Source: Rhizobium giardinii bv. giardinii H152
GTDB taxonomy: Bacteria > Pseudomonadota > Alphaproteobacteria > Rhizobiales > Rhizobiaceae
Length of the DNA: 54,307 nucleotides
Direction: 5' to 3'
NCBI RefSeq assembly: GCF_000379605.1
Contig: NZ_KB902735.1
Location: 257,535 to 311,841 of the forward strand
The notes beneath the pieces were generated by a model. It worked only from the letters and a program-made list of their open reading frames with translations. It had not been told where the DNA came from and ran no database searches. Each line of letters begins with the position of its first letter. Position 1 is the first letter of the stretch. Both the position numbers and the translations under genes were made by a program. Below, piece after piece: positions 24,708-31,723 of this stretch.

Positions 24708-24863
24708 TCAGGCGAATTGCTTCGGCAGAGCAGGCTTCTTGACCGGCTTTGGCTTGACTTGCAAAGCGGCGGCAAGGACGGCCTTCAGGCCGAGCGGACG
24801 GTATTGGGCGACAAGATTGGCCGCCTCTCGCGGACTGTGCTTGTCGGTCTTTTTACCAGGCAT
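24708..24863 (-). CDS. Small basic protein of 51 residues
   Basis: An uninterrupted minus-strand frame starts ATG at 24863 with the textbook site AAGGAG eight bases upstream and reads MPGKKTDKHSPREAANLVAQ, then YRPLGLKAVLAAALQVKPK and a K/P-rich tail ending KQFA. It is highly basic, has a helical centre, and no cysteines. The strong ribosome binding site and regular codon use argue that it is real. I do not recognise a family; related small rhizobial proteins with a KHSPREAA-like start are plausible. It converges with the SRAP gene, with its stop five bases past that gene's stop. Confidence 0.6.
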   Translation of the reverse strand: MPGKKTDKHSPREAANLVAQYRPLGLKAVLAAALQVKPKPVKKPALPKQFA

Positions 24864-25280
24864 TTCAAACTCTCCTTTGGTGCTTTCCCTAGCTGGAAAC
24901 GCTTCGTTCCGGTGTGTTGTCCTCCAAAACGGCGTTCCTTATTGTGCCCCAGGAAACAGGCAGCAATGTGCAAGTGCCTGAAAGCCTTGATTCCCCGGGT
25001 GTGCGGCGTCTCCAGATAAGCCCAAACATGACAAAACAATGGCGAGTTCTTCGACATCCCGAGATATGACGATTGGGCACCGCGTGACCTCTTGACCGGG
25101 CGCACGCGAAGCGCGATAACGCTGCCCATGAAAACGGTTATCTGCATCATCTGCCGGATTATTATTCGCTAGCCTCGACGCTGGCCTGGCCGTTTTCGTC
25201 TCCCAAACATCAAGATGACAACGCGAAGGTCCAGCCGGGCGATTGCGTGTATTTGAAGTGATGCGGAAGGGGAGAATGGA
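24864..25280. other. 417-bp gap between the small basic gene and cysS
   Basis: I see no convincing gene, tRNA or terminator here. Open frames are short and read as non-coding. A run of AT-rich text (ATTATTATTCGC) around 25155-25170 may hold the cysS promoter, but no -35/-10 pair stands out. Confidence 0.5.
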
Positions 25281-26672
25281 ATGGCCGGACAGCCGATACT
25301 GAAACTGTACAACACGCTGACACGGGAGAAGGCGGCTTTCACGCCGATCGACCCGACGAATGTCCGCATGTATGTCTGCGGCCCGACCGTTTACGACTAC
25401 GCCCATATCGGCAACGCGCGGCCTGCCATCGTCTTCGACGTGCTGTTCCGGCTGCTGCGCCACGTCTATGGCGAAAACCACGTCACCTATGCCCGCAACA
25501 TCACCGACGTCGATGACAAGATCAACGCGCGGGCGCTGCGCGACCATCCCGGCCTGCCGCTGAACGAAGCCATCCGCCTCGTCACCGAGAAGACCGAGAC
25601 GCAGTATCTGCAGGACGCCAAGGCGCTCGGCTGCCTGGACCCGACCGTGCAGCCGCGGGCGACCGAAAACATCGCCGGCATGATCGAGATCATCGAAAGG
25701 CTGATCGCCAAAGGCCATGCCTATCAGGCAGAAGGCGAGGTGCTGTTCGATACGCGCTCGATGGCCGATTACGGACGGCTCTCCAACCGCAACCTCGAGG
25801 ACCAGCAGGCGGGTGCCCGCGTGGCCGTCGATGCGCACAAGAAGAACCCCGGCGATTTCGTGCTCTGGAAGCTGTCGTCCGACAGTGAGCCCGGCTGGGA
25901 AAGCCCCTGGGGCCGTGGCCGTCCGGGCTGGCATATCGAATGCTCGGCCATGAGTGAGCGTTATCTCGGTGAGGTCTTCGACATTCACGGCGGCGGGCTG
26001 GACCTGATCTTCCCGCACCATGAAAACGAGATCGCCCAGTCGCGCTGCGCCCACGGCACCGACGTCATGGCCAATGTCTGGATGCACAACGGCTTCCTGC
26101 AGGTCGAAGGCCGCAAGATGTCGAAGTCCGAAGGCAATTTCGTCACCATCTACGAATTGCTGCACACGGAAAAGTTCGGCGGCCGCAAGTGGCCGGGCGA
26201 GGTCCTGCGTCTGGCAATGCTGATGACCCATTACCGCGAGCCGATCGATTTTTCGATCAAGCGGCTGGAGGAGGCGGAGCGGCTTCTCGCCAAATGGCCG
26301 GTGGTCAAGGAAAGCGGCGCGGCACCCGACGCGACGGTGGTCAATGCGCTCGCCGACGATCTCAATACGGTCGCAGCGGTGCAGGCGCTGCACGCTCTCG
26401 CCCAGGCTGCCAATGCCGAGCCGGCTCTGCTTGCAACTTATGCCGCGAGCGCGGCTCTGCTCGGCGTTCGGCCGAAGGAAACAGAGGTCGACGAAGCCCT
26501 GGCCTCCGCTGTTGACGCCCTGGTGGCGATGCGGCTGGAAATGCTCAAGGCCAAGAACTTCGCCGAAGCCGACAAGATCCGCGAGGAACTCGCCGCCAAG
26601 GGCATCCAGCTGAAGGACGGCAAGGATGCGGCGACCGGCGAGCGGGTGACGACGTGGGAGGTCAAGCGGTGA
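25281..26672 (+). CDS. cysS: Cysteine--tRNA ligase CysS
   Basis: CysS charges tRNA-Cys with cysteine. The 463-residue class I synthetase shows the nucleotide-binding HIGH variant HIGN at 42-45 and KMSKS at 279-283. The zinc site is complete: C33 in YVCGPT, C221 in HIECSA, and H246 with E250 in FPHHENE. ARNITDVDDKI, RPGWHIECSAM and GGGLDLIFPHH are diagnostic. The C-terminal anticodon-stem-binding region ends KNFAEADKIREELAAKGI. GGGGAGA precedes the ATG. The gene is followed by a palindromic repeat and the GFA array. Confidence 0.97.
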   Translation: MAGQPILKLYNTLTREKAAFTPIDPTNVRMYVCGPTVYDYAHIGNARPAIVFDVLFRLLRHVYGENHVTYARNITDVDDKINARALRDHPGLPLNEAIRLVTEKTETQYLQDAKALGCLDPTVQPRATENIAGMIEIIERLIAKGHAYQAEGEVLFDTRSMADYGRLSNRNLEDQQAGARVAVDAHKKNPGDFVLWKLSSDSEPGWESPWGRGRPGWHIECSAMSERYLGEVFDIHGGGLDLIFPHHENEIAQSRCAHGTDVMANVWMHNGFLQVEGRKMSKSEGNFVTIYELLHTEKFGGRKWPGEVLRLAMLMTHYREPIDFSIKRLEEAERLLAKWPVVKESGAAPDATVVNALADDLNTVAAVQALHALAQAANAEPALLATYAASAALLGVRPKETEVDEALASAVDALVAMRLEMLKAKNFAEADKIREELAAKGIQLKDGKDAATGERVTTWEVKR

Positions 26673-26680
26673 CGATCGCC

Positions 26681-26727
26681 ACCCCCCTCTGTCACTTCGT
26701 GACATCTCCCCCACAAGGGGGGAGATC
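26681..26727. repeat. Dispersed palindromic repeat after cysS
   Basis: The unit is CCCCCCTCTGTCAC, then a GTCAC-TTC-GTGAC hairpin, then ATCTCCCCCACAAG and GGGGGGAGAT, whose ends also pair. It is nearly identical to 29284-29330. Confidence 0.75.
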
Positions 26728-26855
26728 GGGGACTCGCGGCAACCGTCAATTTTCCTCGCGGGTGACGGCAGCAAACTGGATTGATTTGCCCGGTCGGTGT
26801 GCCCAGAGTGTTGGTGTGTCTGTTGAGCAGGGCGCTCGCCACGGGAAGGATCACC

Positions 26856-27338
26856 ATGACTGACCTCGTCCACACCGGCGGCTGCCAATGCGGCGCCGTC
26901 CGTTTCCGCGTCGAAGGTGTCCTCGGCGACGCCTCCGTCTGCCATTGCCGCATGTGCCAGAAGGCGGCCGGCAATTTCTATCTGCCGCTGGTTTCCGTGC
27001 GCGGGGCCAGGCTCACCTGGGCGCGCGGCGAGCCGAAGCGGTTTCAGTCGTCGAATGCAGTGTTCCGGGGTTTCTGCGGCGATTGCGGCACGCCGCTGAC
27101 CTATGAGGCACCGGATGGCGTGGCGCTGGCGATCGCGGCCTTCGACAAGCCGCAGGGCATCGTTCCGCAGATCCAGTGGGGCACCGAGGCAAAGCTGCCC
27201 TATGTCGATCACATCCCGGACCTGCCGGGCGAGGACACGATGGCGGATCAGGATGCGGCGTCCTTTCTTGCAACGCTCGTGTCTTACCAGCATCCGGACC
27301 ACGATACGGCCGAGTGGCCACCGAAGGGGCGCGAATGA
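26856..27338 (+). CDS. GFA-family zinc-binding protein, copy 1
   Basis: GFA (glutathione-dependent formaldehyde-activating enzyme) family proteins carry a zinc-bound cysteine fold; only some act on S-hydroxymethylglutathione, and most family members have unknown substrates. This 160-residue copy shows GGCQCGAVRF at residues 8-17, VCHCRMCQKAAGN at ~30, and GFCGDCGTPLTYEAP at ~70, giving two zinc sites. AGGA lies before the ATG at 26856. It is the first of three neighbouring paralogues; its TGA overlaps the next start as ATGA (27335-27338). The tail HPDHDTAEWPP is shared with copies 2 and 3. Confidence 0.88.
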   Translation: MTDLVHTGGCQCGAVRFRVEGVLGDASVCHCRMCQKAAGNFYLPLVSVRGARLTWARGEPKRFQSSNAVFRGFCGDCGTPLTYEAPDGVALAIAAFDKPQGIVPQIQWGTEAKLPYVDHIPDLPGEDTMADQDAASFLATLVSYQHPDHDTAEWPPKGRE

Positions 27339-27829
27339 GCATTTCCCGCATCTATACCGGCGGCTGCCAGTGCGGCGCGGTGCGCTATCGGGCGGAAGGC
27401 ACACTCGGTGATCCGCATCTGTGCCATTGCCGCATGTGCCAGAAGGCGGCCGGCAATTATTTCATGCCGCTTGCCAATGCGCCGCTCGCGTCGTTCCGCA
27501 TCACGCGGGGGGAACCGAGCTGGTTTCACTCCTCGCAATTTGCCCGGCGCGGTTTTTGCGCCGCCTGCGGCACGCCGCTGTTCTACGACATGCCGGGGGC
27601 GGATTTCATCAATATCGTGCTCGGTTCGCTCGACGATCCCTATGATGTGCGGCCCCTGACGCAGTCCGGCATGGAATCGTGCGTCCCGTGGTTTTCACAT
27701 CTGCCGGGGCTGCCGGGCAAGGAGACCGATGCCGCTAGCGATGCAGGCGCGGAACGGCATCTGGCGATCCTTGAAACGAACCGCCAGCATCCCGATTACG
27801 ACACTGAACATTGGCCACCGGAGGAATAG
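27335..27829 (+). CDS. GFA-family zinc-binding protein, copy 2
   Basis: A 164-residue paralogue of copy 1 with the same cysteine sets: GGCQCGAVRYR, LCHCRMCQKAAGNYF, and GFCAACGTPLFYDMP. The middle region diverges (MPLANAPLASFRITRGEPSW, FINIVLGSLDDPYDVRPL), so substrate or partner binding may differ. The ATG at 27335 overlaps the stop of copy 1, which indicates translational coupling. It ends HPDYDTEHWPPEE, and copy 3 starts two bases after its stop. The identity to copy 1 is moderate by eye, so the duplication is not very recent. Confidence 0.88.
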   Translation: MSISRIYTGGCQCGAVRYRAEGTLGDPHLCHCRMCQKAAGNYFMPLANAPLASFRITRGEPSWFHSSQFARRGFCAACGTPLFYDMPGADFINIVLGSLDDPYDVRPLTQSGMESCVPWFSHLPGLPGKETDAASDAGAERHLAILETNRQHPDYDTEHWPPEE

Positions 27830-27831
27830 AC

Positions 27832-28308
27832 ATGAGCGAGACCATTCGAACCGGAGGCTGCCAGTGCGGCGCCGTGCGTTTCAGGATTCACGGAGCGCTC
27901 GGCCGTCCGTCGATCTGCCATTGCCGCATGTGCCAGAAGGCCTTTGGCGGCTTTTTCGGGCCGCTTGTCACCGCGCCGGACGGCGGCGTCGAGTGGACGC
28001 GTAACGAGCCGAACTATTTCCAGTCGTCGGTGAACATCAGCCGCGGTTTTTGCGCATCCTGCGGCACGCCGCTGACCTATCGTCATCCCGGTGGTCTCGA
28101 AATCGCCATCGGGGCCTTCGACGACCGAAGCGACCTCGCGCCGCAGATCCAGGTCAACTACGCCTCCCGGCTGCCCTGGGTGACGACGATCTTCGACCAG
28201 CCGGTCCATGAGGATCCGGACTACTATTCAAAGCAGGAACAGATCATCTCCTTCCAGCATCCCGATCACGATACGGCCGAATGGCCTACCCATGGTTTGA
28301 ATCTATGA
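27832..28308 (+). CDS. GFA-family zinc-binding protein, copy 3
   Basis: A 158-residue third paralogue: GGCQCGAVRFRIHG, ICHCRMCQKAFGGFFG, and GFCASCGTPLTYRHPGG. GGAGGAATAGAC precedes the ATG at 27832. Its closest companion by eye is copy 1 (shared NYFQSS/RFQSS and FDDRSDLAPQIQ/FDKPQGIVPQIQ text). The gene ends HPDHDTAEWPTHGLNL, and its TGA overlaps the ATG of the peptidase gene as ATGA at 28305-28308. The array therefore reads as one operon of four coupled genes. Confidence 0.88.
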   Translation: MSETIRTGGCQCGAVRFRIHGALGRPSICHCRMCQKAFGGFFGPLVTAPDGGVEWTRNEPNYFQSSVNISRGFCASCGTPLTYRHPGGLEIAIGAFDDRSDLAPQIQVNYASRLPWVTTIFDQPVHEDPDYYSKQEQIISFQHPDHDTAEWPTHGLNL

Positions 28309-29264
28309 CAGCAGAACTGCGCACGCTCTATCCGGAAATCGAACCTTATGCGTCCGGCCATCTCGATGTCGGCGATGGCCACGTGATCTATTGGGAGAAG
28401 GCCGGGACGCCCGGCGCCAAGCCCGCCGTCTTCCTGCATGGCGGCCCCGGCGGCACCATCTCGCCGAACCATCGGCGCCTGTTCGACCCTGCGCGTTACG
28501 ACGTCACCCTGTTCGACCAGCGCGGCTGCGGCAAGTCGACCCCGCATGCCGAGCTTGGCGCCAACACGACCTGGCATCTCGTCGCCGATATCGAGCGGCT
28601 GCGCGAATTGGCCGGCGTCGACAAATGGCTGGTCTTCGGCGGTTCCTGGGGCTCGACGCTGGCGCTCGCCTATGCGCAAAAGCATCCTGAGCGCGTTTCG
28701 GAACTCGTCGTGCGCGGCATCTATACGCTGACGAGGGCCGAACTCGACTGGTACTATCAGTTCGGCGTCTCGGAAATGTTCCCGGACAAGTGGGAGCGCT
28801 TCATCGCGCCGATCCCGCCGGAAGAGCGTCACGAGATGATGCTTGCCTATCACCGGCGCCTGACCAGCGACGACCGGGCGATCCGTCTTGCCGCTGCCAA
28901 GATCTGGAGCATCTGGGAGGGCGAGACGATCACGCTCTTGCCGGAACCCGCGACCAGTGACAAGTTCGAGGAAGACGAATTCGCCTACGCATTCGCCCGC
29001 ATCGAAAACCATTTCTTCGTCAACGCCGGCTGGCTGGAGGAGGGGCAGCTGCTGCGTGATGCGCACAGGCTGCATGGCATTCCCGGCGTCATCGTCCACG
29101 GCCGCTACGACATGCCGTGCCCGGCGAAATATGCCTGGGCGCTGCACAAGGCTTGGGGTCAGGCCGAGTTCCATCTGGTCGAAGGCGCAGGTCATGCCTA
29201 TTCCGAGCCCGGCATTCTCGACAGGCTCATCCGGGCAACCGACCGGTTTGCGGGGAAGATGTGA
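28305..29264 (+). CDS. pip: Proline iminopeptidase
   Basis: A 319-residue alpha/beta hydrolase of the S33 family that removes N-terminal proline from peptides. The oxyanion region HGGPGGTISPNH (45-56), DQRGCGKSTPH (71-81), the nucleophile S114 in GGSWGS, D269 in GRYDMPCP, and H297 in GAGHAYS form the expected triad and family signature. WIW-type cap residues KIWSIWEGE are also present. The ATG at 28305 overlaps the preceding GFA stop; an earlier in-frame ATG at 28281 lies inside that gene and is less likely. The ATGA overlap makes co-translation with the GFA array likely. Confidence 0.92.
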   Translation: MTAELRTLYPEIEPYASGHLDVGDGHVIYWEKAGTPGAKPAVFLHGGPGGTISPNHRRLFDPARYDVTLFDQRGCGKSTPHAELGANTTWHLVADIERLRELAGVDKWLVFGGSWGSTLALAYAQKHPERVSELVVRGIYTLTRAELDWYYQFGVSEMFPDKWERFIAPIPPEERHEMMLAYHRRLTSDDRAIRLAAAKIWSIWEGETITLLPEPATSDKFEEDEFAYAFARIENHFFVNAGWLEEGQLLRDAHRLHGIPGVIVHGRYDMPCPAKYAWALHKAWGQAEFHLVEGAGHAYSEPGILDRLIRATDRFAGKM

Positions 29265-29283
29265 TGATTGTGTCTGCGGCTCG

Positions 29284-29432
29284 TACCCCCCTCTGTCACT
29301 CCGTGACATCTCCCCCACAAGGGGGGAGATTGTTCATTTCCCTTACCGGCCTCCTGGTAAGGCGAGCACAAAATATGCGTTTGATCTCCCCCCTTGCGGG
29401 GGAGATGTCGGCGTCGCCGACAGAGGGGGGTA
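29284..29432. repeat. Composite inverted pair of palindromic repeats between pip and cimA
   Basis: The left copy (29284-29330) is nearly identical to the repeat at 26681-26727. A reverse copy (29383-29432) begins GATCTCCCCCCTTG and ends GACAGAGGGGGGTA. The two form a large interrupted inverted repeat with a ~50-bp spacer of ordinary sequence. Confidence 0.8.
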
Positions 29433-29475
29433 GGCCGCCGCGAACTCAGAGCGCCCCATCATCGGAGGCATTGCA

Positions 29476-31089
29476 GTGAAAGAACGCATCTATCTCTTCG
29501 ACACCACGCTTCGCGACGGGCAGCAGACGCCGGGGATCGATTTTTCCGTCGAGGACAAGATCGCCATCGCCAAGATGCTGGACGAATTCGGCATCGACTA
29601 TGTCGAGGGCGGCTATCCGGGTGCCAACCCGACCGATACGGAGTTTTTTGGGAAGAAGCGCACCGAGAAGGCACGCTTCGTCGCCTTCGGCATGACCAAG
29701 CGCGCCGGCGTGTCGGCGTCCAACGATCCGGGGCTGACGGCGCTCCTGCAGGCGCAAAGCGACGCGATCTGTCTTGTCGCCAAGAGCTGGGATTATCATG
29801 TCCGCGTGGCGCTCGGCTGTTCCAACGAGGAAAATCTCGAGGCGATCCGCACCTCCGTCGAAGCCGTCGTGCAAAGCGGCCGCGAGGCGATGATCGACTG
29901 CGAGCATTTCTTCGATGGCTACAAGGCCAATCCCGGCTACGCACTGGCTTGCGCCAAGACGGCCTATGACGCCGGCGCGCGCTGGGTGGTGCTCTGCGAC
30001 ACCAATGGCGGCACCCAGCCACCGGAGATCCGCGACATCGTCGCCGCGGTGATCGCCCATGGGGTGCCCGGTGCCAATCTCGGCATCCACGCCCATAACG
30101 ATACCGGTCAGGCGGTCGCCAATTCGCTGGCAGCGGTCGAGGCCGGCGTGCGCCAGGTTCAGGGCACGCTGAACGGCATCGGCGAGCGCTGCGGCAACGC
30201 CAATCTCGTCACGCTGATCCCGACGCTGGCGCTCAAGGAAGCCTATAACCGCCGTTTCGAGACAGCGATCGATGCCGATCGGCTGCAGGAGCTGACCCAG
30301 CTTTCCCATTCCTTCGACGAGCTTCTGAACCGCTCGCCGGATCATCAGATGCCCTATGTCGGCGCCTCCGCCTTCGCCACCAAGGCCGGCATTCATGCGT
30401 CCGCGTTGCTGAAGGACCCGCGCACCTACGAGCATGTGACGCCGGAAAGCGTCGGCAACCTGCGCAAGGTCATGGTGTCGGACCAGGGCGGCAAGGCCAA
30501 TTTCATCAATGCCCTGAAACGGCGCGGCATCGTCGTCTCCAAGGATGATCCGAAGCTCGACAGGCTGATTTCCATCGTCAAGGAACGCGAGGCGACCGGC
30601 TATGCCTATGAAGGCGCCGATGCGAGCTTCGCCATCCTCGCCCAGCGCATCCTCGGCTCGGTGCCGGATTTCTTCCTGGTCGACAGTTTCCGCGTCATGG
30701 TCGAGCGCCGCTTCGATGCCAACGGCAAGCTGAAGACCGTCTCCGAAGCCGTGGTGAAGGTCTCGGTCGACGGCGAGACGATGATGTCGGTCGCCGAAGG
30801 CCACGGCCCCGTCAATGCGCTCGATCTGGCGCTGCGCAAGGATCTCGGCAAATACCAGTCGGAGATCGAGGATCTGGAACTGGTTGACTACAAGGTGCGC
30901 ATCCTCAACGGCGGCACCGGAGCCGTTACCCGCGTCCTGATCGAATCCGTCGACGCCACCGGCGCCCGCTGGTGGACGGTCGGCGTGTCCGACAACATCA
31001 TCGACGCCTCCTTCCAGGCACTGATGGATTCGATCGTGTTCAAGCTGTTGAAGAACCGCGATCAGGCGGGTCTGGCGGCGGCGGAGTAG
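29476..31089 (+). CDS. cimA: (R)-citramalate synthase CimA
   Basis: CimA condenses pyruvate and acetyl-CoA to (R)-citramalate, the first step of the threonine-independent isoleucine pathway. The 537-residue protein has the LeuA-type TIM barrel: DTTLRDGQQTPGIDF at residues 9-23, EGGYPGANPTD, the metal-site HAHNDTGQAVANS (~200-215), QGTLNGIGERCGNANL, and YVGASAFATKAGIHASALLK. A C-terminal regulatory domain follows (KDLGKYQSEIEDLELVDYKV, GTGAVTRVLIES). The start is GTG at 29476 with GGAGG upstream. The QGT-x-N-G-x-GERCGN text fits CimA rather than isopropylmalate synthase. A repeat block precedes it, so it likely has its own promoter within 29433-29475 or beyond. Confidence 0.9.
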   Translation: MKERIYLFDTTLRDGQQTPGIDFSVEDKIAIAKMLDEFGIDYVEGGYPGANPTDTEFFGKKRTEKARFVAFGMTKRAGVSASNDPGLTALLQAQSDAICLVAKSWDYHVRVALGCSNEENLEAIRTSVEAVVQSGREAMIDCEHFFDGYKANPGYALACAKTAYDAGARWVVLCDTNGGTQPPEIRDIVAAVIAHGVPGANLGIHAHNDTGQAVANSLAAVEAGVRQVQGTLNGIGERCGNANLVTLIPTLALKEAYNRRFETAIDADRLQELTQLSHSFDELLNRSPDHQMPYVGASAFATKAGIHASALLKDPRTYEHVTPESVGNLRKVMVSDQGGKANFINALKRRGIVVSKDDPKLDRLISIVKEREATGYAYEGADASFAILAQRILGSVPDFFLVDSFRVMVERRFDANGKLKTVSEAVVKVSVDGETMMSVAEGHGPVNALDLALRKDLGKYQSEIEDLELVDYKVRILNGGTGAVTRVLIESVDATGARWWTVGVSDNIIDASFQALMDSIVFKLLKNRDQAGLAAAE

Positions 31090-31163
31090 GGGGAGGCGAC
31101 GGCCGGTGCGCCCTGTGCTATGACTATTTGGGCGTGCAGCGTGGCAATGTCGAGGAGACTTCA

Positions 31164-31388
31164 ATGAGCGAAATCCATCGGATCACCGTCGATCCAGAGC
31201 AGTGCGGCGGCCGCCCGACGCTTCGCAACCTTCGCATCCGCGTCAAGGACGTGCTGGACCTGCTGGCGGCAGGGGCCAGTCATGCTGAGATTCTCCAGGA
31301 TTACCCCGCGCTCGAAGAGGGCGACATTTTGGCCGCGCTCGAATATGCCGCGCGCCAAAGCGACCATCCTGTCCTTCACGTCGCCTAA
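31164..31388 (+). CDS. DUF433-family antitoxin
   Basis: A 74-residue protein of the DUF433 family, which usually forms the antitoxin of DUF433/DUF5615 toxin-antitoxin pairs. Diagnostic text is ITVDPEQCGGRPTLRNLRI, RVKDVLDLLAAGAS and the helical AEILQDYPALEEGDILAAL. The RV-DVL-LLAAG-S segment resembles a helix-turn-helix that could bind the operon's own promoter. AGGAGA precedes the ATG at 31164. The stop TAA overlaps the toxin's ATG as TAATG (31386-31390). Confidence 0.85.
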   Translation: MSEIHRITVDPEQCGGRPTLRNLRIRVKDVLDLLAAGASHAEILQDYPALEEGDILAALEYAARQSDHPVLHVA

Positions 31389-31717
31389 TGCGGTTCCTGG
31401 TCGACGCGCAATTGCCGCCGGCGCTTGCGCGTTGGCTGACTATACGCGGCTACGAAGCGGTGCATGTTTCTGAAAAGGGAATGCAAGCCGCGACCGATCG
31501 GCTGATCTGGGACTGCGCTTTGATCGAGGGCTGGGTCATCGTCACGAAGGACGAGGACTTTGCCCAGCACAAGGTGTTCACGCAAGCTGGCCCGGCTGTG
31601 GTCTGGATTAGGTGGCCTAATACGCGACGCCACCAACTCCTCGTCCGGTTCGAAGCGGTTCTACCCACGATCGTCGCCGCGCTTGTGCGCGGCGAAACAT
31701 TGATAGAAGTCGTTTGA
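31388..31717 (+). CDS. DUF5615 PIN-like toxin
   Basis: A 109-residue PIN-like protein, predicted to be a metal-dependent RNase that the DUF433 partner neutralises. Acidic residues that could form the metal site are D6 in FLVDAQLPP, D42 in LIWDCA, and D55/D57 in VTKDEDFAQ, the order seen in DUF5615 and Mut7-C-type PIN proteins. Overlap with the antitoxin by one base fits a classic module. It ends six bases before the stop of the converging cpdB gene. The module is flanked by housekeeping genes on both sides and may be an insertion. Confidence 0.85.
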   Translation: MRFLVDAQLPPALARWLTIRGYEAVHVSEKGMQAATDRLIWDCALIEGWVIVTKDEDFAQHKVFTQAGPAVVWIRWPNTRRHQLLVRFEAVLPTIVAALVRGETLIEVV

Positions 31718-31723
31718 CGACGC

